Below the pieces are notes generated by a model. That model was given only the letters and a program-made list of their open reading frames with translations, did no database searches and had not been told where the DNA came from. A stretch of 42,573 nucleotides of DNA, from positions 1 to 42,573 of the forward strand of contig NZ_NNBL01000046.1 of the NCBI RefSeq assembly GCF_002803065.1. Reading direction: 5' to 3'. Position 1 is the first letter of the stretch, and each line of letters begins with the position of its first letter. Below are positions 28,831 through 37,002 of the stretch, one piece after another. Source of the stretch: Streptomyces sp. CB01635. GTDB taxonomy: Bacteria; Actinomycetota; Actinomycetes; Streptomycetales; Streptomycetaceae. The position numbers and the translations under genes were made by a program.

Positions 28831-29433
28831 ATGGACGGCACCATGAACCTCCCCACCGAAGGCACGCTCGACGTCTTCCGCGTCATGCCGGAATTCGGCG
28901 ACCGCTACAAGGGACTCCTCGTCGACGCGCTCCCCCTCATGCGATGGGAGATCGACAGCAGCGCCCACCCGCTGCCCGGCGCGCTCCTCGCCGAGTGGCA
29001 CGGATATCCCGGCGGCACGGTGTCCGACTACCCCAGCGGGCACATCGCCGCGCCCGTACTCAGCCGGAAACTGGCCGACGAGACCCGCGCCGCGTTCCAG
29101 TCGTTCGGTACGTACATCCCCGTGCACGTGCCGGGCGGCGTGTCGGACGACTTCTGTGCCTACATCCCCGATGTCGTGGCCGACTGCCTCGACCACGAGG
29201 CGTCGTCGGCGCCGGATGAGACCGGTGAGATCGAGCGCGCCGTGTTCGCCCCGGACCGGATCCCCTCCGATGCCCCGTGCTTCCGTCTGACAGGCAACGA
29301 GACGTACGTCTACTGGAACGGCTGGGCGGCACGCCTGATCCAGTCCCTCGCCGGCCCGGAGAACGTCGAACTCCGCCTCGTGTGGTCGGCCGACCCCACC
29401 GCCGAGCGCCACCCCCGCCCGATGGGATTCTGA
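28831..29433 (+). CDS. Imm11-like (DUF1629) candidate immunity protein
   Basis: About 200 residues. The second half matches the DUF1629/Imm11 pattern: IPVHVPGGVSDDFCAYIP, VVADCLDHEASS (compare the family's V-V-D-x-L-D-x-x-x-S), IERAVFAPDRIPSDAPCFRL (K/R-x-V-F-x-x-x-x-I, then F-R-L), TYVYWNGWAARLIQ and ELRLVW. Imm11 proteins neutralise polymorphic toxins in many bacteria. No toxin gene is adjacent, so it may be an orphan protecting against neighbours' toxins. Start uncertain: ATG 28831 or 28843; neither has a strong ribosome binding site. Family call moderate. Confidence 0.58.
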   Translation: MDGTMNLPTEGTLDVFRVMPEFGDRYKGLLVDALPLMRWEIDSSAHPLPGALLAEWHGYPGGTVSDYPSGHIAAPVLSRKLADETRAAFQSFGTYIPVHVPGGVSDDFCAYIPDVVADCLDHEASSAPDETGEIERAVFAPDRIPSDAPCFRLTGNETYVYWNGWAARLIQSLAGPENVELRLVWSADPTAERHPRPMGF

Positions 29434-29555
29434 CCGGCGGCCGAGCCGAGGCCCGACACACCACGACGCCCGCCCTGTTCGTCCGGTCGGGGGCAGTCAG
29501 GGCGAGCGTAGCGATCAGTCCGTACGCCGTTACGCAGGACGTCTTTTGAAGGGCT

Positions 29556-29595
29556 CGTCAGACTCTCAGAGTCGTCAGACCCCCAGACGTCAGAC
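29556..29595 (+). repeat. Three short direct repeats CGTCAGAC
   Basis: CGTCAGAC at 29556-29563, 29573-29580 and 29588-29595. The first two flank GACTCTCAGAGTC-type symmetry. May be a small iteron-like binding array. Confidence 0.5.
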
Positions 29596-29689
29596 GGCCG
29601 GGGAAGGGCCCGTGAGGTGGATCGGGGCCGGTAGTTCACCGGCACTGCTCAGGAAGCGGTCGGCCCCGCAGGCTGTCGAGCCGGACACC

Positions 29690-29925
29690 GAGGGCAGCCG
29701 ACTGATCTGCTGGGCGACCACCGACAACGGCCAGTACCTGTACTGGGTTGTCAGCCGGGAGACGACCCCGACAAGCGTCCTCTCCTGATCAACGACGAAT
29801 CCGGGCGAACGGTGGGAGCGTTACGACCTGACCGTGACCGGCTTCCTGCGCGCGGCCCTCAGCGGCGAAGTACGCTCCTCGATCCTGTGGGACAACTTCC
29901 CCCCGCCCGTCCACCAGATTCCGCG
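29690..29925 (+). pseudogene. SMI1/KNR4 (SUKH) pseudogene, C-terminal part
   Basis: One frame reads DTEGSRLICWATTDNGQYLY then WVVSRETTP, hits a stop, and resumes as GERWERYDLTVTGFLRAALS and GEVRSSILWDNFPPPVHQ. A second frame in between gives PDKRPLLINDESG. A pair of compensating frameshifts would restore a typical SUKH C-terminus (C-W-A-x-T-D-N-G-x-x-L-Y-W, then F-L). The N-terminal half is missing, and the 3' end abuts an IS3 fragment. Confidence 0.5.
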
Positions 29926-29947
29926 CTTCGCCCGAGCTGGCAGATTC

Positions 29948-30079
29948 CCAGCTCGCCAGCGTCGTCTCGTTGATCCCCAGGTCCTCCGCGACCTCGGGGA
30001 CCGGCTTCCCGGCCTCCGTCACGATGCGTACCGCCCCCTCACGAAACTCCGCCGTGAACACTCGACGCTTCTCCGCCAT
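29948..30079 (-). pseudogene. IS3-family OrfA N-terminal fragment
   Basis: From ATG at 30079 the minus strand encodes AEKRRVFTAEFREGAVRIV, EAGKPVPEVAEDLGIN and ETTLASW. This is the helix-turn-helix start of IS3-type OrfA (compare R-x-F-T-x-E-F-R-x-x-A-V). Similarity stops after 44 codons. No OrfB or terminal repeats are nearby, so this is a dead relic abutting the SUKH pseudogene. Confidence 0.65.
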
Positions 30080-30228
30080 GACAACCAACATCCCCTGCTG
30101 TCACGGACTCCACGCTACGAGGGGAACCTCGGCTGGACGTCTCCCCTCGCGGTACCCGAACCGCGTCCTCGCACGCCAGGGAGCGGGGACACACGAGCGG
30201 TACCGACCGGGCGTGCTTGGATGGACCC

Positions 30229-33204
30229 GTGGCCCAGACAATCGATACACCGTTCGTCGGCCGGGCGGACGAACTCACCCGGCTCACCGGCGTGCTGGAG
30301 CGGGCCGCGGCCGGCGACCCGCGCGCCGTCCTCGTGGCCGGGGACGCCGGCGTCGGTAAGACCCGCACGCTGGCGGTGGCTGCGGCGCACGCCGTAACCA
30401 CCGGCATGACCGTCTTGACCGGCCGCTGCGTGGACCTCGGGGACGTCGGCCTGCCATACCTCCCGTTCACGGAGATCCTCGGCGCTGCGGCCGCCGACGA
30501 ACGGTTTTCCCCGGCCTTCGCCGCGTACCCGGCGGTGGAGCGCCTGATCGGCACAGATGCGACTGCCGGCCCCGCGGCCGACGCAGGCAGCCGCCTCCAG
30601 CTCTTTGAGGGCATCGCTGGACTCCTCGCCGACCTGACGGCCCTGACCCCGCTTCTCCTGGTCATTGAGGACCTCCACTGGGCGGACCAGTCCTCTCGCG
30701 ACCTGCTCCGCTTTCTGCTCAGCCGGGGTGTCCTGCAGCGGCCCACGCCTGGCGGCCCGCCCCACCGGCTTGCGGTCTTCGCCTCGTACCGCGCGGACGA
30801 TCTGCACCGCCGTCACCCGCTGCGGCCTCTGCTCGCCGAGTTGGTCAGGTTGCCCGCCGTCGACCGGCTGGAACTGCACCCGCTGGCTGACGCGGACGTG
30901 GCCCGGCTCGTGTACGCGCAACGCACCGGCCCTGTCTCCGACAGCACGGTTCGCCGCATCGTCGACCGCGCCGAGGGAAACGCCTTCTACGCCGAGGAGT
31001 TGCTCGCGGCGCTGCCCGAGGACGAGGAGGGCGCGGACTCAGCCGCGCTGCCCAGCGGCCTGGCCGACGTCCTGCTCATCCGGATCGAGCAGCTGACCGA
31101 GACTGCCCAGCAGGTCCTGCGCACGGCGGCTGTGGCGGGGCGCCGCGTCGGGCACGACCTGCTGCGTGGCGCCGTGCAACTGCCGCAGGAGGAGCTGGAG
31201 TCGGCGCTGCGCGAGGCGGCCGGGCACCAGCTGCTGGTGACCGACGACGACGCGACGTACTCTTTCCGGCACGCCCTCACCCGCGAGGCCGTGTACGCGG
31301 ATCTGTTGCCCGGCGAACGGGTCAGGCTGCACGGGGTGTTCGCGGCGCTCCTCGCTGGCGAGGGCCGTTCGACGAACAGCGCGGCGGAGCGGGCCCATCA
31401 CTCACGCGCGAGCCACGACCTGGCCGACGCGCTGGCAGCCTCCCTCGAAGCCGCCGACCATGCCCAGCGCCTCCGCGCACCCGCCGAAGAACTGCGGCAC
31501 CTGGAGACCGCGCTCGAACTGTGGGCCGTGGTGGACGCCTCCGCGCACCCCGAGCACAGCGACCCGGTCACTCTCACCCTGCGTGCCTCGGCCGCCGCCG
31601 CACACGCCGGCGAACCCCATCGCGCGGTCCAGCTCACCCGCTCCGCGCTCGCGCGGGCGGGTTCGGAGGCCGACTCCGAACTTGCCGCCCGGGTGCGCTA
31701 CACCCTCGCGGGCAACCTGATGCGGATCGACAATCTTCAGGCTGCGTTCGCGTACAGCAGCGAGGCGCTCGGGCTGATCCCGGCCGAGCCGCCCTCGCGC
31801 ACCTGGGTGTGGGCGGCCGCGACGCACGTCATGGCGGCACGTTACGTGGGCCGTGACGAGGACGCCGAACGTGTCGCCCGCCAGGCCCTGGACATCGCCG
31901 AGGGGCTCCGACTTGCTGACGCCCAGGCCGATTTGGTGATATCGCTGGTCGGTCTCGAGGCGCACAACCGGCGTACTCCGCAGGGTCGGGAGCGGCTCCT
32001 CAGAGCCCGTGAGCTGGCCCGCACCGCCGGCAATCTCCAGGTGGAGATGCGGGCGCTGTACAACCTGGCGATCGGTTGCTACGAGTGCGGCGAAATGGAC
32101 CCGTGCCTGACCTGGATCAGCGACGGACTCGACCGCGCCCGCCGTGCCGGCCTCCTCTCCTCGCCGTACGCCGTGGAGTTGCGCTATCTGCAATCCCTGC
32201 TGCTCTACACGCTGGGCCGCTGGGACGAGTGCACGCGAACGGCCGCCGACGACGTCACCCTCCTCACGGCCACGTCCGGGTTCGCGACCGCACCCGCGCT
32301 GTACGTCGCCCTGGCGCGCGGCGAGTTCGACGTGGCGGTCGGTGGCTCCCGTGCACTGCTCGACGGCCCCCCGGACTGGATGGCCTCGCTCGTCGCGAGC
32401 ATCGTGCTGACCGACGCCGCGGCGCTGCGCGGTGACGCCGAGGACTGTGTACGGCAGATGGGCACCGCGGTCGACGCACTCACGGAGGGCTCGGGCTCCG
32501 ACAGGCCCGACGCCGTGGTCCGGCTGGCCGCGCTCACCTTGTCGGCCGTCGCGGACGCGGCGGAGGAGTCCCGACTGGCTGGCGACGCGCCGCGCACCAG
32601 TCGCTGGACGGACACCGCGGCCGAGCTCGTCGAGCTGGCCCGGACCACGGCGGCCCACGGCGAGGACGGCACTGAGCAGGGACCCGAGGGCCTGGCCTGG
32701 CTGGCCCGCGCCCAAGCCGAGGGAGTACGCGCCGCCACCGGCCCGGACGTCGCCGCCTGGGAGCGGGCCGTGACCGCGTTCGGCTACGGCGAACCATACG
32801 AACTCGCCCGGTGCCGACGGCGGCTCGCGGAGGCCCTGCTCACCGCCGGCCGCCGCGAAGAGGCGGCCGAGCAGGCACATGCGGCCCGGGACACGGCCGT
32901 GCGGCTCGGCGCCGTCCCGCTGCGCGAGGCGCTCGACACCTTGGTACGACGCGGCCGTCTCGCCAAAGCACCGGCCGCCGGGGAGATCGCCGACCTGACC
33001 GCCCGGGAGAGCGAGGTGCTGCGGCTGCTCGGCCGGGGGCGCACCAACCGCCAGATCGGCGAAGAGTTGTACATCAGCGGCAAGACGGCAAGCGTCCACG
33101 TCTCCAACATCCTCGCCAAGCTGGGTGCCGCGAGCCGTACGGAGGCCGTCGGCATCGCATACCGCGAGGGCCTGATCGAGCCGGAGACCAGCGCGTCGGG
33201 CTGA
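30229..33204 (+). CDS. LuxR-family transcriptional regulator, LAL type
   Basis: A large ATP-binding LuxR regulator of about 991 residues. N-terminal AAA-type ATPase: FVGRADEL box, Walker A GDAGVGKT (about residues 38-45), Walker B LLLVIEDLHWAD. Middle: about 600 residues of TPR-like helical repeats (YTLAGNLMRIDNLQAAFAYS, RARELARTAGNLQVEMRALY). C-terminus: GerE-type HTH (LTARESEVLRLLGRGRTNRQ, GKTASVHVSNILAKLG, ASRTEAVGIAYREGL). LAL regulators activate operons for polyketides or sugar and alcohol use on binding ATP and a ligand. GTG 30229 or TTG 30217 are the possible starts. It is alone; the target is unknown. Confidence 0.88.
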   Translation: MAQTIDTPFVGRADELTRLTGVLERAAAGDPRAVLVAGDAGVGKTRTLAVAAAHAVTTGMTVLTGRCVDLGDVGLPYLPFTEILGAAAADERFSPAFAAYPAVERLIGTDATAGPAADAGSRLQLFEGIAGLLADLTALTPLLLVIEDLHWADQSSRDLLRFLLSRGVLQRPTPGGPPHRLAVFASYRADDLHRRHPLRPLLAELVRLPAVDRLELHPLADADVARLVYAQRTGPVSDSTVRRIVDRAEGNAFYAEELLAALPEDEEGADSAALPSGLADVLLIRIEQLTETAQQVLRTAAVAGRRVGHDLLRGAVQLPQEELESALREAAGHQLLVTDDDATYSFRHALTREAVYADLLPGERVRLHGVFAALLAGEGRSTNSAAERAHHSRASHDLADALAASLEAADHAQRLRAPAEELRHLETALELWAVVDASAHPEHSDPVTLTLRASAAAAHAGEPHRAVQLTRSALARAGSEADSELAARVRYTLAGNLMRIDNLQAAFAYSSEALGLIPAEPPSRTWVWAAATHVMAARYVGRDEDAERVARQALDIAEGLRLADAQADLVISLVGLEAHNRRTPQGRERLLRARELARTAGNLQVEMRALYNLAIGCYECGEMDPCLTWISDGLDRARRAGLLSSPYAVELRYLQSLLLYTLGRWDECTRTAADDVTLLTATSGFATAPALYVALARGEFDVAVGGSRALLDGPPDWMASLVASIVLTDAAALRGDAEDCVRQMGTAVDALTEGSGSDRPDAVVRLAALTLSAVADAAEESRLAGDAPRTSRWTDTAAELVELARTTAAHGEDGTEQGPEGLAWLARAQAEGVRAATGPDVAAWERAVTAFGYGEPYELARCRRRLAEALLTAGRREEAAEQAHAARDTAVRLGAVPLREALDTLVRRGRLAKAPAAGEIADLTARESEVLRLLGRGRTNRQIGEELYISGKTASVHVSNILAKLGAASRTEAVGIAYREGLIEPETSASG

Positions 33205-33304
33205 GTAGCCACAGCGCGATGCCCGGTCCGGCCCCACGCACGTCCGGGCCGCCTGGGCGGGACCGGGAACGTCGAGGCACGAGATTCAACGTCGGCGCCG
33301 CAGA

Positions 33305-33342
33305 CCAGGTGGACTCCACTGAATGGAGGGACTCTGACCTGG
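33305..33342 (+). terminator. Hairpin downstream of the LAL regulator
   Basis: CCAGGT (33305-33310) pairs with ACCTGG (33337-33342), with an inner CTCCA/TGGAG stem. About 100 bp after the stop codon; plausible terminator, imperfect. Confidence 0.4.
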
Positions 33343-33390
33343 GCTCATAACACTGCCCTGGACCGGCTGGACGGACTGAGACGGTTTCGC

Positions 33391-33516
33391 CTACCTGCGC
33401 CAGGTCGTACCGAGCGAGGGACCGAGGATGAGGACCGGGGCGTCTTCCGGTCCGCCGACGCGGTACTGGAGGGCAGGGGTCTTCGTCTCGTTCACCGCTC
33501 CACGCCAACCGCCCAT
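33391..33516 (-). pseudogene. N-terminal fragment of 3-oxoadipate enol-lactonase (PcaD-like)
   Basis: The minus strand reads V-N-E-T-K-T-P-A-L-Q-Y-R-V, then GPEDAPVLILGPSLGTTW and stops three codons later. G-P-x-D-A-P-V-L-x-L-x-x-S-L-G-T-x-x is the signature start of PcaD/PcaL alpha/beta hydrolases of the protocatechuate branch of the beta-ketoadipate pathway. The catalytic Ser nucleophile elbow and everything after it are lost. No other pca gene is near, so this is a stray remnant. Confidence 0.55.
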
Positions 33517-33641
33517 TCCGGCCTTCCGGATGCGGGGCCCCACGTCCTTGCACCTGACTCCCGCGGATCACCGGCGAACCCTCATACCCCCGTCGCCGAA
33601 GGTCCGCGCCTTACCTGGGAGCGGGGCCCGCCGAAGCCGGA

Positions 33642-34622
33642 TCAGCCGCGCAGGGTGACGCCGAAACGGGATCTCATCCGCCGCAGTTCCCACAGCGAGA
33701 CGGCGGTCACCGACAGTGGCCCGCCCAGCATGGAGCCGAACTGGACGATGGGGGGGCCTCCCGGCATGCCGTCGCCGGTCAGGTTCAAGACCGCGAACAC
33801 CCACACCAGCGCCAGGGTGAGGACGGGCGGCAGCATCGGGTGGACCTGGGCGCTGTTGAAGGCACTGCGGGCCGAGTACAGCGACGCCATGAAGAAGAAG
33901 GGAAAACCCCACACGATCACGACGAGCGAGGCGACGGCCAGTACGTACTCCCACCAGCTCTTCCCGTCGTCGGCGTTGACGGTCAGGGCCGTCGGGACGA
34001 GGATTCCGCCGATGACGACCAACGTCAGCACGTACCAGCCGACCGCCTTGAGCGGAGCGCGCAGCCGGGAGCGCAGATGCGGCCGCAGGTGCGGGGGCGC
34101 GTAGTAGATGAATCCGATGATGACCAGGGGCGCGGCGATGATCAGCACGAACGGGGCGATGATGAGTTGGGCGGCGCCGCCGTACGCCGCGTCCTTCCAG
34201 CGGTTCGGATCCACGTTGTAGGCGAGGATCAGGGAGATGGTGGCGGCGGCACCGAGCACCGTGCGGGCCAGCTGGACGCGGTCCACGGCGCGGTCCACGA
34301 TCCGGCCTTCACCCTCCTGCGCGAAGAGCCTGGTGGCGACGCGGTGGGCGGAGCGCAGGATCGCGCCGACGAGCCCGAAGGGAGAGGCGTACGACAGGCA
34401 GCCGCGGGAACGCCGGACGGCGGGCCTCGTGGGCTGGGGGCCGTAGGGGTACGGGTTCGGGTACGGAGGCTGGTTCGGATACGGGCCCGGATTCGGTGGT
34501 GGCGGACCGTACGGGCCGCCCTGCGGTGGTCCGTAGGGAGCGCCCCAGCCGCCCTGGCCTCCCGGTCCGTTGCCGCCCGGCTGCCCCGGGCCGTTTCCTG
34601 GCCCCCATCCCCCCGTAGCCAT
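33642..34622 (-). CDS. Membrane protein with Pro/Gly-rich N-terminus
   Basis: 326 residues. Residues 1-70 are a Gly/Pro/Tyr-rich low-complexity cytoplasmic tail (repeats like PPYPNPYPYGPQP). Residues 75-320 hold about six membrane segments (TVLGAAATISLILAY, LIIAPFVLIIAAPLVIIGFI, AVGWYVLTLVVIGGILV, YVLAVASLVVIVWGF, PVLTLALVWVFAVLNL), with a basic C-terminus. Such Pro-rich-tailed membrane proteins are common in actinobacteria. The tail may interact with cell-wall or division proteins, but nothing here proves it. ATG with GGGGAG four bases upstream. Function unknown. Confidence 0.78.
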   Translation of the reverse strand: MATGGWGPGNGPGQPGGNGPGGQGGWGAPYGPPQGGPYGPPPPNPGPYPNQPPYPNPYPYGPQPTRPAVRRSRGCLSYASPFGLVGAILRSAHRVATRLFAQEGEGRIVDRAVDRVQLARTVLGAAATISLILAYNVDPNRWKDAAYGGAAQLIIAPFVLIIAAPLVIIGFIYYAPPHLRPHLRSRLRAPLKAVGWYVLTLVVIGGILVPTALTVNADDGKSWWEYVLAVASLVVIVWGFPFFFMASLYSARSAFNSAQVHPMLPPVLTLALVWVFAVLNLTGDGMPGGPPIVQFGSMLGGPLSVTAVSLWELRRMRSRFGVTLRG

Positions 34623-34963
34623 GCCGCTCCCCGTTCACTTTCGGCCAGTTACTGTGTGCGCCCTGTGGCGCCACGTCGCAGTGTAGTGACACATCGGGTG
34701 ACCGAGGCCCCGCTCGTGGCCGGTCGCGCCGCCTTGCCCGTCGCGCCACATACGTGCATACCCGTCAGCGCTCCGGCGAAGCGCCGGGGCCGGCCAGGGC
34801 GCCGGCCGGATCGAGGTCGGGGGTGCCGCGGGGCACCAGCCGTCGTGGCCCGGTTCCGACTCAGTGGTGGTCGACAGACTGAGGTTCGAGTGCCTGTCGA
34901 CCGGCGGACGATTTCCAGATGACCACTGAGGGACAGCAACGTCCGTCCTGCCGCTGCTGCTCC
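34623..34963. other. Intergenic
   Basis: Separates the membrane-protein start from the 3' end of the hydrolase gene. A compact hairpin (GGCCGGC, loop CAGGGC, GCCGGCC at 34788-34807) could terminate the hydrolase transcript. No gene supported. Confidence 0.35.
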
Positions 34964-36151
34964 TCAGGCGCAGAGGTGGGTGCCGATCCCGAGGAATGCA
35001 TGGACGAGCGGGACTTGGGGGACTGCTGGGGAGACGATCTGGGAGGCGTAGTGGACGACGACCAGGTCGAGGGCGGGAGAGATGAAGAGGCGCTGGCCGT
35101 GGATGCCGCTGGCCATGAAGGAGCCGTAGGGGTCGTTCGGGATCCACCACAGGTCGTGGTACGAGAGGGTGGCGGGAGCCTCGGGGCGCGCGGCGGGGAA
35201 GCGGACGCGGCGGGCGTAGCCGTCAGGGACACCGGAGGCGATCGTGGTGGCGACGGCCTCGGGGACGATCTGACGGTCCCCGATCGCACCGCCGCAGCGG
35301 ATCATCTCGCCGAACCGGGCCAGGTCGCGGGCGGTGGCGCTGAACCCCCCGCACGCGGCCTCGGTGCCGTCCGCGTCGAGGAGGTAGTAGGCGTCCTCCT
35401 CGGCGCCGATGCGGGACCAGATCATCTCGGACAGCAGCGCGGAGGTGGTCGTCCCGGTGATGCGGCGCAGGACCTCGGCGAGGGCTTCGACGTTGCCGTT
35501 CTCGTAGCGGAACTCGGTGCCGGGGTCGCCGGTGGCGCGGGCGGTGGCGAGGTGTTCGCGGATGGTGGCGGGACCGGTGTAGCCGTAGGGGCGCAGTTTG
35601 GGGGCGAGGACGGCGAAGTAGCGCTGGGCTTCGAGTGCCTTGTCGTAGGGGCGGCCCGCGTAGCTCATACGGGTGCCCATGTGGAGCAGGTGGTCGACCT
35701 GTGCGTCGCCGAAGGCGGTGCCGGCGAGTTCGGGGACGTACTTCGCCACCTGCGCGCCGCGGTCGAGTTGCCCGTCGTGGGCGAGGACGGCGGCGACGAG
35801 GCCGAGGTAGGACTTGGCGGCCGAGGCGTTGAAGTGCGGGACGTGGGGCTCGTATCCGTGCAGGTACTGCTCGTGGACGAGTGTCCCTCGGTGCATGACG
35901 AGCAGGGCGTCGGTCTCGGCGGCGGCCAGCAGTTCGGGGAGGGGGAGCGGCCGCCCATGCGGTCCGGTGAAGGTGAGGCCGTCCAGAGCGCCGGGCGGCG
36001 CGGTGGGCAGGGCCGAAGCCGTGCCGGAGCCGCGCCAGACACTGCGGCTCGGAACGAGCTCCCGGCCTGACGTTGTGTGCCGACGAGCCCAGGCCGGATC
36101 GGTGTATCCCCGTGCCCAGACGAGGTCGGCCAGTGTGGGCATGCCTGTCAT
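34964..36151 (-). CDS. Serine hydrolase, class C beta-lactamase / NylB-like
   Basis: 395 residues of the serine beta-lactamase-like fold. The catalytic S-x-x-K is S-A-A-K in FNASAAKSYLG (about residues 110-113). The Y-x-N motif is Y-E-N in FRYENGN (about 216-218). The third motif region is near HGQRLFISPALDLVVVHYAS. These features fit 6-aminohexanoate-dimer hydrolases and carboxylesterases more than true beta-lactamases. No signal peptide, so it acts in the cytoplasm, perhaps on amide or ester bonds. Start at 36151 with a GGAG. It lies downstream of TetR in the same direction, behind an operator-like repeat, and is probably part of the TetR regulon, releasing the acid that the ligase activates. 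Confidence 0.83.
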   Translation of the reverse strand: MTGMPTLADLVWARGYTDPAWARRHTTSGRELVPSRSVWRGSGTASALPTAPPGALDGLTFTGPHGRPLPLPELLAAAETDALLVMHRGTLVHEQYLHGYEPHVPHFNASAAKSYLGLVAAVLAHDGQLDRGAQVAKYVPELAGTAFGDAQVDHLLHMGTRMSYAGRPYDKALEAQRYFAVLAPKLRPYGYTGPATIREHLATARATGDPGTEFRYENGNVEALAEVLRRITGTTTSALLSEMIWSRIGAEEDAYYLLDADGTEAACGGFSATARDLARFGEMIRCGGAIGDRQIVPEAVATTIASGVPDGYARRVRFPAARPEAPATLSYHDLWWIPNDPYGSFMASGIHGQRLFISPALDLVVVHYASQIVSPAVPQVPLVHAFLGIGTHLCA

Positions 36152-36206
36152 GCGTCCGCTCCGCTCTTTCCACCATGCGCTGTAGTACGTCACTGAGCTC
36201 GATACC

Positions 36207-36225
36207 GTACATGGTGTCTTGTAAC
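36207..36225 (-). promoter_or_regulatory. Candidate TetR operator before the hydrolase gene
   Basis: Minus strand GTTACAAGACACCATGTAC. It matches the sequence at 36966-36984 at 16 of 19 positions. It lies 56 bp upstream of the hydrolase start, between it and the tetR stop. Confidence 0.65.
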
Positions 36226-36263
36226 TCGGACAGGGGCGCCAGGGAGGGAGCGGATATCGCGCC

Positions 36264-36890
36264 TCAGGGGGCGAGGTCGAGCGCCCCGGGGGCGTCGGAG
36301 GGAGTCAGGCCGGTGGCCCATACGCGGCCGTAGACGGACAGGTCGCGCAGGTGGGCGGTGATCTCGGCGGCGCTGTAGCCGGTGTCGTTCTCGACCCACC
36401 AGGTCAACAGGCCGATGAGTTCGCCGGTCCAGGCCCTGGCGACGACCTCGAGGGGAATCCTGGGCGTGACCGCGAGCTGCTGTGTCCGCGTGCGGAAGGC
36501 GGCTTCGGCGTGCGCGCAGATGAGGTCGGTGAACTCGCGCAGGGCCCGCCCGTCGCCCTCGCCCCGCAGGATGACGCGGTAGACGGGCTTCTCCTGTTCG
36601 GCGTGTTCGAAAATGTACTTCACCGGCAGGCCGGTGAAGCCCTCGGCGTGCGCCTGTTGGACCGCCGGCAGGAGGCGCTCGCGGTCTTGCGCGAGGTCCC
36701 GGACGATCCCGACCAGCAGGTCTTCCTTGTCGCGGTAGTGCGCGTAGAAGGTGGCGCGCCCGACGTCGGCCCGCTCGGTGATCTGCTCGACGGTGATCGC
36801 CTGGAACCCCCTGTCCAGGACCAGTTCGACCAGGGCCTGGCGCAGCGCGGCCCTGGTCCTGCGGACGCGGCGGTCTCCCGCGGGGTTCAT
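36264..36890 (-). CDS. TetR-family repressor
   Basis: About 208 residues. The N-terminal TetR helix-turn-helix is clear: ALVELVLDRGFQAITVEQIT, ERADVGRATFYAHYRDKEDL. The rest is a helical ligand-binding domain with a conserved-looking C-terminal segment (LEVVARAWTGELIGLLTWWV), in the style of TetR proteins that sense acyl or aromatic ligands. Start at ATG 36890, or the GTG two codons upstream, which is better placed behind GGGA. Flanked by the hydrolase on one side and, divergently, the ligase on the other. It most likely represses both through the shared 19-bp operator and is released by the pathway's acid or its CoA ester. Confidence 0.88.
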   Translation of the reverse strand: MNPAGDRRVRRTRAALRQALVELVLDRGFQAITVEQITERADVGRATFYAHYRDKEDLLVGIVRDLAQDRERLLPAVQQAHAEGFTGLPVKYIFEHAEQEKPVYRVILRGEGDGRALREFTDLICAHAEAAFRTRTQQLAVTPRIPLEVVARAWTGELIGLLTWWVENDTGYSAAEITAHLRDLSVYGRVWATGLTPSDAPGALDLAP

Positions 36891-36919
36891 GTCCACTTCG
36901 CTTCCCTCTCTCCGGACCG

Positions 36920-36948
36920 TTGACCTGACCCTAACGCTGCCTTTACGT
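36920..36948 (+). promoter_or_regulatory. Candidate promoter of the ligase operon
   Basis: TTGACC (36920-36925), a 17-base spacer and TTACGT (36943-36948). The operator at 36966 would lie just downstream of the start site, where bound repressor blocks RNA polymerase. Confidence 0.5.
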
Positions 36949-36965
36949 TTCCGGACACCAAGATT

Positions 36966-36984
36966 GTTACAAGACACATTGTTC
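36966..36984 (+). promoter_or_regulatory. Candidate TetR operator before the ligase gene
   Basis: GTTACAAGACACATTGTTC, with inverted ACAA-N6-TTGT at its heart, 18 bp upstream of the ligase ATG. It shares the 12-base core GTTACAAGACAC with the site in front of the hydrolase gene. Confidence 0.7.
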
Positions 36985-37002
36985 GGGAACTCTGGAGACG
37001 TG

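Noticed and set aside
29556..29595. A CRISPR-like array
   Set aside because: Repeats are only eight bases with 7-9-base gaps. No array of 20-40-base repeats exists anywhere in the window.
31402..33237. A 611-codon open frame antisense to the LAL regulator
   Set aside because: Low-complexity Gly/Arg translation without motifs. The plus frame has Walker A, Walker B and a LuxR HTH.
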